Assembly (NCBI GenBank): GCA_902384555.1
Contig: CABMCD010000028.1
Location: 1-33,085, forward strand
Reading direction: 5' to 3'
Length of the DNA stretch: 33,085 bases
Origin: an uncultured archaeon
GTDB lineage: Archaea > Micrarchaeota > Micrarchaeia > Anstonellales > Anstonellaceae
Below the pieces are notes generated by a model that was not told the origin of the DNA, made no database searches, and saw only the letters and a list, made by a program, of their open reading frames with translations. Each line of letters begins with the position of its first letter. The stretch's first letter is position 1. Position numbers and translations under genes: made by a program. Of this stretch, positions 22,813-30,433 are shown piece after piece.

Positions 22813-24633
22813 TTATCCCACGTGCCCCAAAATCCAGAGCAGCAGCAGCACGGCCGCCACCAGCGCGACGGGCAGGGAGAACTTGAGCACGGCCATCACC
22901 GAGTTGAGGGTGGCCACGATTTCAGCCGACTGGTAGGGGCCCAGCACCCGCACCTTGACGCGCTCCTTGGCCATGGCAAATTGCGCCGGCTGCATGCGCT
23001 CGAAAGCCTGTTCGCACGCCTCCAGCACCGCCGCCTCCAATTTCTCATACTCTTCCGCCCCGGCCGGGTTGAACACGCCGCGCACCGAATTGAGCTGGTG
23101 CGTATCCGTGGTCAGCACCTCGGCAAAGCACTTGGGGTGGCGCGCCTGCACGGCCGCCAGCAGGCGCTCGCGCGCGCCGGCCGTGATGCCGTTGGAGTCC
23201 AGCAGCACGAAGAAGGCGCACGGCCCGCTGCGCCCGCCCAAGCACGTCGCCATCACGCCGCCGTCGCCGACGCCTGAAATGGATTCATAATCGCCGCCGC
23301 TCCGGGTTTCGCCGGCACCGGTTTCTTCCTTCCCGATTTGCGAGGCCGTTCTCGCCCATCCGGCCATCATGGGCCGCGCGCTGCGTTTTTCCTTCATGGC
23401 CGACGCGAGCGCGTCCTCCATCTCGAACGCCACTTCCGAGCCGGGCTCCACGTAATCCACGTCGCCGGTCTCGGCGTTGTGGCAGTCAATCACCATGCTC
23501 TCGCGCGCCTGCGCGCCGGCCTGGTGCATCAGCGAGCAGCCAATCGCGAAATTCACGTCCTCGGTGGAGAGCGGCGCGCGGCTGAAGGAGAGAATCGCAT
23601 CCTCATTCACGCCCAGCCAGTAGCAGCGGCTGGTGCCGGCACTGCCCCGCCTCAAATCAAAGCGGGCGTTCTTGGGCTTGAGGCGCGCGCCCATCGCGCG
23701 CACGGCGGCCACCAAGGGCTGCATCTGGCCGGTGGAAACGGGGTCGAAGTCGTGCGTGCAGGTGCCGTGGTAGATGAAATTCTCCACGCCCGGCGAGGCC
23801 AGCTCGCGGGCCATGAGCGAGGAGAACTGGCTGCCGCCCAAATTCCCGAACGGCCCGAAATGCACGTAGGGCACCACCCATTGCAGGGTTCCCTGCTTGG
23901 TCCTGAATTGGGCCAGCGCCACGTAGGTGCTCACGTCCTCGCCGATTTCCTCGAACGTGTCCTCCAAGTCCTTCTCGCCGTACAGCCACTGGCTGGAGAA
24001 GCCGGACAGCACGTCCGAGGACTTGAGGCCGAGGTTTTTCTTGAGCGGGCCGGAGGTGAGCGAGAGCAGGCCGTAGAGCGCGGCCACGAACACGGCGGCC
24101 GAAAGCCCCACGCGCAGCAGCACGTCCGACAGCGCGCCGACGTAGAGGGTGGAGCCGGCGATGAGGAAGAGGCTGTAGCCCACCGCCTGCGCGAGGGCAA
24201 ACAGCCATGCCGAGCGCTCGAGGCCGAAGGCGAACTTGAGGGTGGAGAGCCAGAGGAAGAAGGCGAGGCCGAAGCCGATGAAGATGAGGTTGAATGCGGC
24301 CGGGCTGACGGGCGTCAGCAGCACGGCCAGCATGTAGAAAGCCAGATACACAATCGCCGAGAGCAGCGCCAGCGCCAGCGCGCGCGGCATCTGCACCCGC
24401 CTGCGCAGCAGGCTCAGCGCGCCGGCCGCGATGAAAGAGGGCAGGGAGATGATGAACAGGGCCGAGCCCGCTCCCGCCACCAGGCTGTCGGGCCGGATTT
24501 GGCCGCTGGAGAGCGCGGCCAGCAGCGCGCCGGCCAGCATCGGGATGAGCAGCAGGAGCGCGGCCAGCTGCTTGGCTGAGGGCAAACTCACGAAATACTT
24601 GGTGATGCCCAGGGCCTTTTTGGCGGATTCCAT
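22813..24633 (-). CDS. DUF2070 family archaeal membrane protein
   Basis: This 606-aa protein has about seven hydrophobic helices in the first 200 residues. A soluble domain follows with the DUF2070 signatures VVPYVHFGPFGNLGGS (about 257-272) and YHGTCTHDFDPVS (about 290-302), whose His/Asp residues suggest a metal or nucleotide site. It ends with one more TM helix (LPVALVAAVLLLLWILG). The family is conserved in archaea and has no settled function. A Gly/Thr/Ser-rich stretch at about 430-455 is probably a loop insert. ATG 24633 is chosen over TTG 24639 because a TATA-like CTTTTTTAG is 27 nt upstream. It lies upstream of the membrane HTH gene, 52 nt apart. Confidence 0.88.
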   Translation of the reverse strand: MESAKKALGITKYFVSLPSAKQLAALLLLIPMLAGALLAALSSGQIRPDSLVAGAGSALFIISLPSFIAAGALSLLRRRVQMPRALALALLSAIVYLAFYMLAVLLTPVSPAAFNLIFIGFGLAFFLWLSTLKFAFGLERSAWLFALAQAVGYSLFLIAGSTLYVGALSDVLLRVGLSAAVFVAALYGLLSLTSGPLKKNLGLKSSDVLSGFSSQWLYGEKDLEDTFEEIGEDVSTYVALAQFRTKQGTLQWVVPYVHFGPFGNLGGSQFSSLMARELASPGVENFIYHGTCTHDFDPVSTGQMQPLVAAVRAMGARLKPKNARFDLRRGSAGTSRCYWLGVNEDAILSFSRAPLSTEDVNFAIGCSLMHQAGAQARESMVIDCHNAETGDVDYVEPGSEVAFEMEDALASAMKEKRSARPMMAGWARTASQIGKEETGAGETRSGGDYESISGVGDGGVMATCLGGRSGPCAFFVLLDSNGITAGARERLLAAVQARHPKCFAEVLTTDTHQLNSVRGVFNPAGAEEYEKLEAAVLEACEQAFERMQPAQFAMAKERVKVRVLGPYQSAEIVATLNSVMAVLKFSLPVALVAAVLLLLWILGHVG

Positions 24634-24714
24634 CGTCAAGAACAGGGCAGATGGGCTAAAAAAGCCTATGGCGGGCGCTGGAGGATGAAAAGTTCTTCAC
24701 CAAAGAGGGAGGCC

Positions 24715-24930
24715 TCACTCCTCTCTTTCATACATCTGCGAGCGGGCCTTCTTCGCGGCCGCGCGGCCGGCCGGGGGCACGGCACGCAGCATGTTCTCCA
24801 ACTCGTAGACGTTGACGATGTATTCAGCCGCCACGGCGCGGAACGGCTTCTTGCGCTTGGCCGCCAGTTTCGTGAGCTCCATGGCGATGTAGCGCAGCTC
24901 CGAATTGGCGTTCATCTTCTCTTCGTCCAT
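24715..24930 (-). CDS. Small helical protein (71 aa), unknown
   Basis: This short basic protein is made of two or three helices (SELRYIAMELTKLAAKRKKP, then EYIVNVYELENMLRAV) and ends in a Lys/Arg/Glu tail. It is not recognised, though the pattern looks like a conserved small archaeal protein and not a chance ORF. The ATG at 24930 is set by a TATA element 27 nt upstream; the open frame to 25113 crosses that element and the opposite gene's start. It may share its promoter with the divergent TPR gene. Confidence 0.65.
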   Translation of the reverse strand: MDEEKMNANSELRYIAMELTKLAAKRKKPFRAVAAEYIVNVYELENMLRAVPPAGRAAAKKARSQMYEREE

Positions 24931-24953
24931 GTTTGGAATTTTGAAGGCCCAAA

Positions 24954-24968
24954 GTATATAATATAAAG
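24954..24968. promoter_or_regulatory. TATA cluster between 71-aa gene and TPR gene
   Basis: GTATATAATATAAAG contains overlapping TATA elements on both strands. The minus-strand element is 27 nt before ATG 24930. On the plus strand it lies about 57 nt before ATG 25018, giving a leader of about 30 nt. Confidence 0.55.
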
Positions 24969-25017
24969 TGCCGCAATCAGATATTACGTCATAGGATTCG
25001 CAGTCTGATGGTTTCAC

Positions 25018-26250
25018 ATGCTGAAGGTCTTCAAATCCCACAAACCCGCTGCTCCCGAGATTCAAGCTTCTCATGACCACAAAAAGTCCTTCTTGCAGCG
25101 TCTTCTGCCCCAAAAAGACAACTCAATCTCTTTACCTGCCGGCTTTGGTTTGGGGTTCGGGCTTACCGTAATCGGCTGGGGCCTGTTCATGACTTCCTGC
25201 GGAACCACGCTCCCTCCTCATATCGAGTATCGGAGGCCGGATTCAACCACCGTGCGGCGCGCCGAATTGTCCAACAAGCTCGAAACGTATAACTTCAAGA
25301 TAGCCCAGTATCCGGATTCAGCTGCCCTTTATATGAATCGCGGGGATGTCTTGTACGAGCTTTTCCGCTATTCAAACGCACTCGACGATTTTTACAAAGC
25401 CAGCCAGCTGGATTTGACCTTGGCCAAAGCCTACAGCGCCCGGGCCCGTGTTCTGCGCGTCTTCGGTCGTTATTCGGAGGCTCTCGCTCTTAACGACAAG
25501 GCGCTTGGCTTGGATTCAAGCTCCTCCTATATCTATTCATCTCATTCGCGCTCTCTCATAGACTTCAAGCGTTTTTCCGAGGCGCTTGATGATTGTGACA
25601 AAGCCGTTGCCCTAGAACCGAATTCAACGCCCGCCCGATATTACCGCGCCCTCGCTTTGCTGGCTTTGGAGCGCTATCCAGAAGCGCTTGAGGATTGCGA
25701 CAAGGCCGTTTCGTTGGATTCCAATTCGTTTATGGCGCATAACATTCGAGGTGTTGTTCTGGCCGGCCTCAAGCTCTACTCCGAGGCTATCGAAGAGCAA
25801 AACCAAGCCATCCGTCTGGCTCCGGATTATGCGTTCGCCTATTCCGACCGCGGGTGGTGTCTCCTCGATTTGGGTTATTCTTTACTTGCAATTGACGATT
25901 TTACAAAATCAATCGATCTCGCCCCTTCCGGCACCAATAGCTGTGATATCTATGCCGGGAGAGGTTTTGCTTACAATCGTACCGGGAATTACCAAAACGC
26001 AAGTTCAGATTATGCGCTAGCCATCCAATCCGACCCTCTAAACTCTAAGGAATTCAGTTCCGGGTTGCATGTCAACCGCGGGTTCGCTCTGGCGAACCTG
26101 TGGCGTTATTCGGGAGCCCACTCTTATTATTCAGAAGCCATTAGCGAATACGAGCGGGCACTCTCCATCGATCCTTCCAATGAGACTGCGAAATCCAATC
26201 TTGAGAATTTGAAGAGTTATTACAATTATCTGCAAAAACGTTCTCGTTGA
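25018..26250 (+). CDS. TPR-repeat membrane/lipoprotein of atypical composition
   Basis: The predicted product is 410 aa. A basic N-terminus (1-38) precedes a hydrophobic helix at about 40-60 ending FMTSCGTT, which may be a TM anchor or lipobox (Cys at about 61). From about residue 92 there are about eight tetratricopeptide repeats, for example RYPEALEDCDKAVSLDSNS and LYSEAIEEQNQAIRLAPDY. TPRs scaffold protein-protein contacts, and here they are probably outside the cell. The gene is visibly AT-richer than its neighbours, with many A/T-ending codons, which suggests recent acquisition. The upstream 71-aa gene and downstream nmd3 have the local composition. Confidence 0.88.
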   Translation: MLKVFKSHKPAAPEIQASHDHKKSFLQRLLPQKDNSISLPAGFGLGFGLTVIGWGLFMTSCGTTLPPHIEYRRPDSTTVRRAELSNKLETYNFKIAQYPDSAALYMNRGDVLYELFRYSNALDDFYKASQLDLTLAKAYSARARVLRVFGRYSEALALNDKALGLDSSSSYIYSSHSRSLIDFKRFSEALDDCDKAVALEPNSTPARYYRALALLALERYPEALEDCDKAVSLDSNSFMAHNIRGVVLAGLKLYSEAIEEQNQAIRLAPDYAFAYSDRGWCLLDLGYSLLAIDDFTKSIDLAPSGTNSCDIYAGRGFAYNRTGNYQNASSDYALAIQSDPLNSKEFSSGLHVNRGFALANLWRYSGAHSYYSEAISEYERALSIDPSNETAKSNLENLKSYYNYLQKRSR

Positions 26251-26265
26251 GCGTCCCAGCGCAGG

Positions 26266-26272
26266 ATTATAA
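26266..26272 (+). promoter_or_regulatory. TATA element of nmd3
   Basis: ATTATAA is centred 27 nt before ATG 26296, so the mRNA is likely leaderless. Confidence 0.5.
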
Positions 26273-26295
26273 CCGCCGCCCGCCCCATTTTCTCC

Positions 26296-27033
26296 ATGTC
26301 CAAATTCGAGCGCATCTGCCCCCGTTGCGGCATCTCCGAATCCCAGCGCCCCTTCATCGACGAGCTGTGCGTGGAGTGCCGCCTCAAGGGCTTGCGCGCC
26401 AAATGGCCCTCCGAACTGCAGTTCACCCGCTGCCCCAAGTGCGGCAAAATCTGGCGCGAGCGCGCCTGGAAGCAGACGGCGCCCTCCCTGATTGCCGCGC
26501 AGGTGCAGGACAAGATGGAGCGCGCCGGCCTCGAGGGCCACTATAACATCGAGGCGGGCGTGTGGGAGGGCGTCTGGCGCACCGGCGCCCGGGACCCCAA
26601 GACCGGCGCGGAAGTGCTGGTGCCCTACACCCACGTGGTGCGCATCTCCTACACCGGCAACCAGTGCACCGACTGCGAGCGCTCATCCGGCAACTACCAC
26701 GAGGCCATCATCCAGCTGCGCGGGGACGAGGTGCGGGTGAATTCGGCCCTCAAGCGCCTCACCCGCCGCCTCGAGCGGGTCACTTTTGTCGCCAAAATCG
26801 AGCCCATGCACGGCGGACAGGACATCTACGTGGGCGTGAAAAAGGACGTGGAAAACATCCTGCGCCGCGAGGGCTACAAGTTCGAGCGCAACGAGAAGCT
26901 GGTGGGCCAGAAGGAGGGCGGCCGGCTTTACCGCTCGACGTTTTTGGTGCGCCTCGACAAGGAGGGGGCGCAGGAAGACGAGCCCGAAGTGCAGGTGCCG
27001 AGGCGCGAGCGCTCCAAGCCGGGCCGGAAATAA
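26296..27033 (+). CDS. NMD3-family ribosome-associated protein
   Basis: This 245-aa protein has N-terminal zinc-binding pairs CPRC (about 9-12), CVEC (about 26-29) and CPKC (about 46-49), plus CTDC at about 124-127. The family core follows (GNYHEAIIQLRGDEVRVN; DIYVGVKKDVENILR; GRLYRSTFLVRL). Eukaryotic NMD3 is the 60S export adaptor. The archaeal homologue lacks the export tail and probably acts in large-subunit maturation. The C-terminus is charged and probably disordered. The gene is on its own, with tRNA-His following 59 nt downstream under a separate TATA. Confidence 0.88.
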   Translation: MSKFERICPRCGISESQRPFIDELCVECRLKGLRAKWPSELQFTRCPKCGKIWRERAWKQTAPSLIAAQVQDKMERAGLEGHYNIEAGVWEGVWRTGARDPKTGAEVLVPYTHVVRISYTGNQCTDCERSSGNYHEAIIQLRGDEVRVNSALKRLTRRLERVTFVAKIEPMHGGQDIYVGVKKDVENILRREGYKFERNEKLVGQKEGGRLYRSTFLVRLDKEGAQEDEPEVQVPRRERSKPGRK

Positions 27034-27092
27034 CCGGCCGGCCTTCCAGAAGCGGATTTATATTCTTGTCTTGCCCCATCTTCTTTCATCAT

Positions 27093-27203
27093 GGCCAAGG
27101 TGATGTAGCCTGGTAGCATTGGGGATTGTGGAAGCCCCATGCCCGATTTTGGGCATTTAGTTGCAAAACTCCCTTCGCCCGGGTTCAAATCCCGGCCTTG
27201 GCC
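27093..27203 (+). tRNA. tRNA-His (GTG) with a 37-nt anticodon-loop intron
   Basis: The acceptor stem is GCCAAGG (27094-27100) with CCTTGGC (27196-27202). G-1 at 27093 is encoded opposite C73 at 27203, the tRNA-His identity pair. The anticodon stem is GGGGA/TCCCT with loop TTGTGG+C, and the anticodon is GTG at 27128-27130. The T-arm is CCGGG-TTCAAAT-CCCGG. The intron occupies about 27132-27168, at the canonical 37/38 position, and contains the hairpin ATGCCC/GGGCAT. Splice sites may shift by a base or two, as I did not model the bulge-helix-bulge fully. TATA TTTATATT lies at 27057-27064. Confidence 0.93.
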
Positions 27204-27487
27204 CACAGCTTTTTTTATGAATACTAGAATTATCTCCGTGCGAAAACAATCATCGGCCCTGCGGGGCCGATGGTGCCCCCAAGGCGCCCAAGCGCCTTGA
27301 GGGAAACCTGGGAAAAAAACGACCGCACACTCGAGGACGCACCCCGCGCGAAAAAACCTCTTTGGAAAAAAAGAACGAAAATAGACATCGGTTTTTCTCA
27401 CCTCGTGGCTCCGCCGCGCCCGCCGGGGTATGTTTATAAAATCTCCAGCGGTTAGCCGCGCAACTCATCCGAAGGGAGGTCGGTCTA
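27204..27487. other. 284-nt intergenic region with two tandem hairpins and the promoter of the secretion-like operon
   Basis: No credible ORF lies here. After the tRNA comes CACAGC and seven T, likely the terminator. Hairpin 1 is CATCGGCCC/GGGCCGATG with a TGCG loop (27251-27272). Hairpin 2 is CAAGGCGC/GCGCCTTG with a CCAA loop (27280-27299). AAACCTGGGAAAA (27304-27316) is also found after tRNA-Phe. TTTATAAAA (27433-27441) is the probable TATA of the operon, and GGGAGGT (27474-27480) is the ribosome site of its first gene, which starts at GTG 27488. Confidence 0.6.
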
Positions 27488-29707
27488 GTGCGGGGAGTTG
27501 GCATCATCATTTTGGCCCTGTCGCTGCTGGCGGCAGGAGTCGTCGCAGCCGTTGCGCAGTGTCCGGTCAATGCAGAGCCCACGTTCCTGCGCCTGGCCGT
27601 GGACGAGGGCAACTCGCGCGCCACCCTGCACGCGCACCTCTACGCCCTCAACATGTCCTGCCCCACGCGGGATGCCATCGCCATCCCGCAGGGCCTGCTC
27701 ATTGTCTCTTGGGCCGACTATCTGCCCAACACCCCGGCCACTTCTTCCGGCGCCTGCAAGATGGTGACCGACGGCAACGGAGACGCGAGCGCGGACTTCG
27801 GCCCCAACCCGCCCAACTCCAACTACCCGCCGGGCGGCTCCAGCCTCACCTACACCGTCCCCTTCTGCCCCTTCACCGCCAACGCCATCCGCCTCACCGA
27901 CCCGCAGCCGGAATGGATGGCCAACTGCGCCCGGCTCAAGAGCGCATCCGACCAGAGCGCGGTCCGGCCCCTCAATTACAAGACCCTTCCCGACTGCCCC
28001 AACTCCGGCTCCAATTCCGTGTATTCCAAGACCGACGCGCTGGGGGCGGAGCATGACCTCAGCGACTTCTGGCAGCCCTCCACCACCTTCCTCACCCAGC
28101 GCAACAACGCCCCCGCGCCGGGCAGCGTGATGTTCTGCTGGGGCCTCGCGGCCGTCTTCGGCCTGCTCTTCTCGGCCATGTTCGTCTCCGGGCGCAACCC
28201 GCTCTATTTCCTCGACTTCTCGGCCACGCGCAACGTGCGCATGAACCGTTCGGCCGGCTACTACATGCCCATGACGCAGAACGTCAGCATCGCCCCGGCC
28301 TCCGTCTATTCGGCCATTGACCGCGGCGCCAACATGGTTGCGTCCAGCTCCAGCGAGAAGTCCGAGTCGGAGGGCGATGTCAAAGAAGCCAAATCAAACA
28401 GCGACAGCGCCGCGGCCGACCTCAAGTCCGCGAAAGCCGACAACGCGTCCGTGCAGTCCAGCCCGTCGGCCACGCCGCAGCAGAAAGAGGCCGCCCAAGC
28501 CAAAGTGGACGCGGCGCAGAAGAAATTCGACGGCGCGCAAAAAACGCTGGGCGCGGCCCAGGCCAAGCTGGACGCGGCCAACGATTTGGCCACTGCCCGT
28601 GCCAGCGGTAACAAGAGCCAGATACAGGCCGCGCAGGCGAAATACGCGACCGCCACCAAGGATTTCAACAAGCTTTCAGGAAACATGCCGCGCACCACCC
28701 ACACCGGTTTCGACGCGCGCATGCAGGCGGCGTCGCAGCAGGGCATTTCCGGCAGCTGGCTCAACCGCCAAGCCGGCATCGGGCTCAACAAAATCAACCC
28801 CCTCACCGACGAGAGCGGCAACGCCAAAACAATCTTGGGCAGCTCCTTCCTCGGACAGGCCGCCAGCAGCGCTTGGACCGGCATGGTCAAGGGCGTGGTG
28901 CTCGCCGTCCCCGGCGCCGCGCTGGGGCGCGGCGGCTTCACGTGGTCCAAGGCCGGCACCAGCGCGGGCTCCAGCCTCAAGTCGCAGGCGCGCGCCGATG
29001 TCAAGGAAGAGATGATTCAGGGCGCCAGCGCGCTGGCGGGCGAATATCTGGCCCCGCTCTTCACGCACGGCTTTGGCCAGTCCTCTCCCGAGGCCCAAGC
29101 CGCGAAGAAAGACGTGGACACGGCTCAGGAAGAATTGAACAAAAAGCAGGCAGACTTGGTGAAACTCCAAATGTCCGGCGCCAGCTCCACCGACCCGCAG
29201 GTCATGGCTGCCGAGGCCGCTTATTCGGAGGCCTATCAGAACTTGGCCAGCGCCCAGCAGCGCTACGACAGTTTCGCCGGCCCCGACGAAATCAACGCAG
29301 CCAAGGCGATTGCGGCCGAAAAAGCCGCCCAAATCTATCCAAGCGCCGACCCGGCCGCCTATGCGCAGGCCCGGCAGGAGTATGCGGCGGCCCAGCAGAA
29401 TGTGGGCATCTTGTCTGCGGCCTATGAGACTGCCATTTCCGAATCCAAGGGGACTTTCAGCGGGAGCGACATGTCGCAGGGCATCGTGCGCAACCTGCTC
29501 TCGCCCGGCTTTGAGATGGCGGTCGGCAATTTCATCAGCTCGCCGCAGCCCCCGCGCCTGAGCGCCATGCAGGGCTGGGGCGAGTCGCTGGGCCTCTCGC
29601 TCAACGACTACCTGTCCTCTTCGGTGCGCTCGGCGCAGGCCTACGACCCGAACGCCCTGCAGAAGCAGCTGCAAGAATTCAACGCGGCCATGACCAAGAG
29701 GAATTAG
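27488..29707 (+). CDS. Large signal-peptide membrane protein with cytoplasmic coiled coils (operon gene 1)
   Basis: The predicted product is 739 aa. There is a signal/anchor helix (about 4-23) and then an extracytoplasmic domain to about 205 with several Cys (CPVNAEP, MSCPTRD, FCPFT, DCPNS). A TM helix follows at about 212-235 (MFCWGLAAVFGLLFSAMFVS). A cytoplasmic region of about 500 residues holds two Ala/Gln/Lys coiled-coil blocks (about 320-395 and 535-600) and Gly/Ser-rich globular parts. No enzyme motif is seen. Start GTG 27488 has a strong GGGAGGT ribosome site 7 nt upstream. It is the first gene of a tightly spaced operon with two polytopic proteins. A structural or scaffold role in a secretion-like apparatus is inference. 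Confidence 0.78.
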   Translation: MRGVGIIILALSLLAAGVVAAVAQCPVNAEPTFLRLAVDEGNSRATLHAHLYALNMSCPTRDAIAIPQGLLIVSWADYLPNTPATSSGACKMVTDGNGDASADFGPNPPNSNYPPGGSSLTYTVPFCPFTANAIRLTDPQPEWMANCARLKSASDQSAVRPLNYKTLPDCPNSGSNSVYSKTDALGAEHDLSDFWQPSTTFLTQRNNAPAPGSVMFCWGLAAVFGLLFSAMFVSGRNPLYFLDFSATRNVRMNRSAGYYMPMTQNVSIAPASVYSAIDRGANMVASSSSEKSESEGDVKEAKSNSDSAAADLKSAKADNASVQSSPSATPQQKEAAQAKVDAAQKKFDGAQKTLGAAQAKLDAANDLATARASGNKSQIQAAQAKYATATKDFNKLSGNMPRTTHTGFDARMQAASQQGISGSWLNRQAGIGLNKINPLTDESGNAKTILGSSFLGQAASSAWTGMVKGVVLAVPGAALGRGGFTWSKAGTSAGSSLKSQARADVKEEMIQGASALAGEYLAPLFTHGFGQSSPEAQAAKKDVDTAQEELNKKQADLVKLQMSGASSTDPQVMAAEAAYSEAYQNLASAQQRYDSFAGPDEINAAKAIAAEKAAQIYPSADPAAYAQARQEYAAAQQNVGILSAAYETAISESKGTFSGSDMSQGIVRNLLSPGFEMAVGNFISSPQPPRLSAMQGWGESLGLSLNDYLSSSVRSAQAYDPNALQKQLQEFNAAMTKRN

Positions 29708-29722
29708 AGGCGGTGATTCACT

Positions 29723-30433
29723 ATGCCCGTCATCACACCCGAAGAATGGAAGGAGCTGCTCCTGCGCACCATGCCGGGGCGGCCCGCCCTGCAGGAAGTC
29801 AGCGCGCGCTACATCCAGGTGTGCGCGGCCGACGTCGCGGCCCAGCAGCACGTCCAGAACCCCGCCACCCTCACCGCCGAATGGCGCGAGGCGGCCGAGG
29901 TGTTCCCCAAGGCGGCCGCGCTCTACCGGCAGGCCGGCGACTCCCTCGCCGCCCTCGCACTCTGCGGCCTGTGGCCCCCATACGGCGATTCGGTGGGCGC
30001 GCACATTCTTTCGCTCTGCGACCGCTGGGTCGATAATCCGGCCGAGCGCGCGCGCGTCGGCATGCAGGTGGAGCGCATCCGCTTCGCCATGATGGAAATG
30101 GCCCAGCTGGCCTCCGACCCGCACCGCGCCAAGCCTGCCGACCTCACCTCCTCCGCCCGCTCGGCCCTCGAGGCCAGCGGATGGACTGCGGCAAGCTCTG
30201 GCGGCCGGGGCTCGGGCCCCTCGTCCGCCGGCGGAAAAAGCAGCATGGCTGGCATCGGAAGGGGCGCGGGCACGGCTTCATCCGCTTCGGGCGCCCTCTC
30301 CGGCCCTTCGGTGCGCAAACCGTCGGGCTTTTCCAAGCCGCCCTCCGGTGCAAGTTCCGGCCGCCCGCCCGCGCGCAAGGCTGCGCCCAAGCCCGCCCGC
30401 AAATCGGGCTCCGCCGCCCCGCGGCGCGGGTGA
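29723..30433 (+). CDS. Soluble helical protein with basic disordered tail (operon gene 2)
   Basis: This 236-aa protein is not recognised. The first 145 residues are helical (EWREAAEVFPKAAALYRQAG) and could be a small TPR-like or four-helix domain. From about 150 on it is a Gly/Ser/Ala stretch ending in Lys/Arg/Pro repeats (RPPARKAAPKPARKSGSAAP), typical of a flexible nucleic-acid or acidic-partner binding tail. It starts 15 nt after gene 1 with GGCGGTGA as ribosome site. Its stop overlaps the start of gene 3 as GTGA, so translation is coupled. No membrane segment is seen, so it is probably the cytoplasmic component of the same system. Confidence 0.72.
   Translation: MPVITPEEWKELLLRTMPGRPALQEVSARYIQVCAADVAAQQHVQNPATLTAEWREAAEVFPKAAALYRQAGDSLAALALCGLWPPYGDSVGAHILSLCDRWVDNPAERARVGMQVERIRFAMMEMAQLASDPHRAKPADLTSSARSALEASGWTAASSGGRGSGPSSAGGKSSMAGIGRGAGTASSASGALSGPSVRKPSGFSKPPSGASSGRPPARKAAPKPARKSGSAAPRRG

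Noticed and set aside
30181..30429. ATG extension of operon gene 3
   Set aside because: It lies wholly within gene 2 in another frame and is Arg-rich; the GTGA overlap at 30430 is the usual coupled start.
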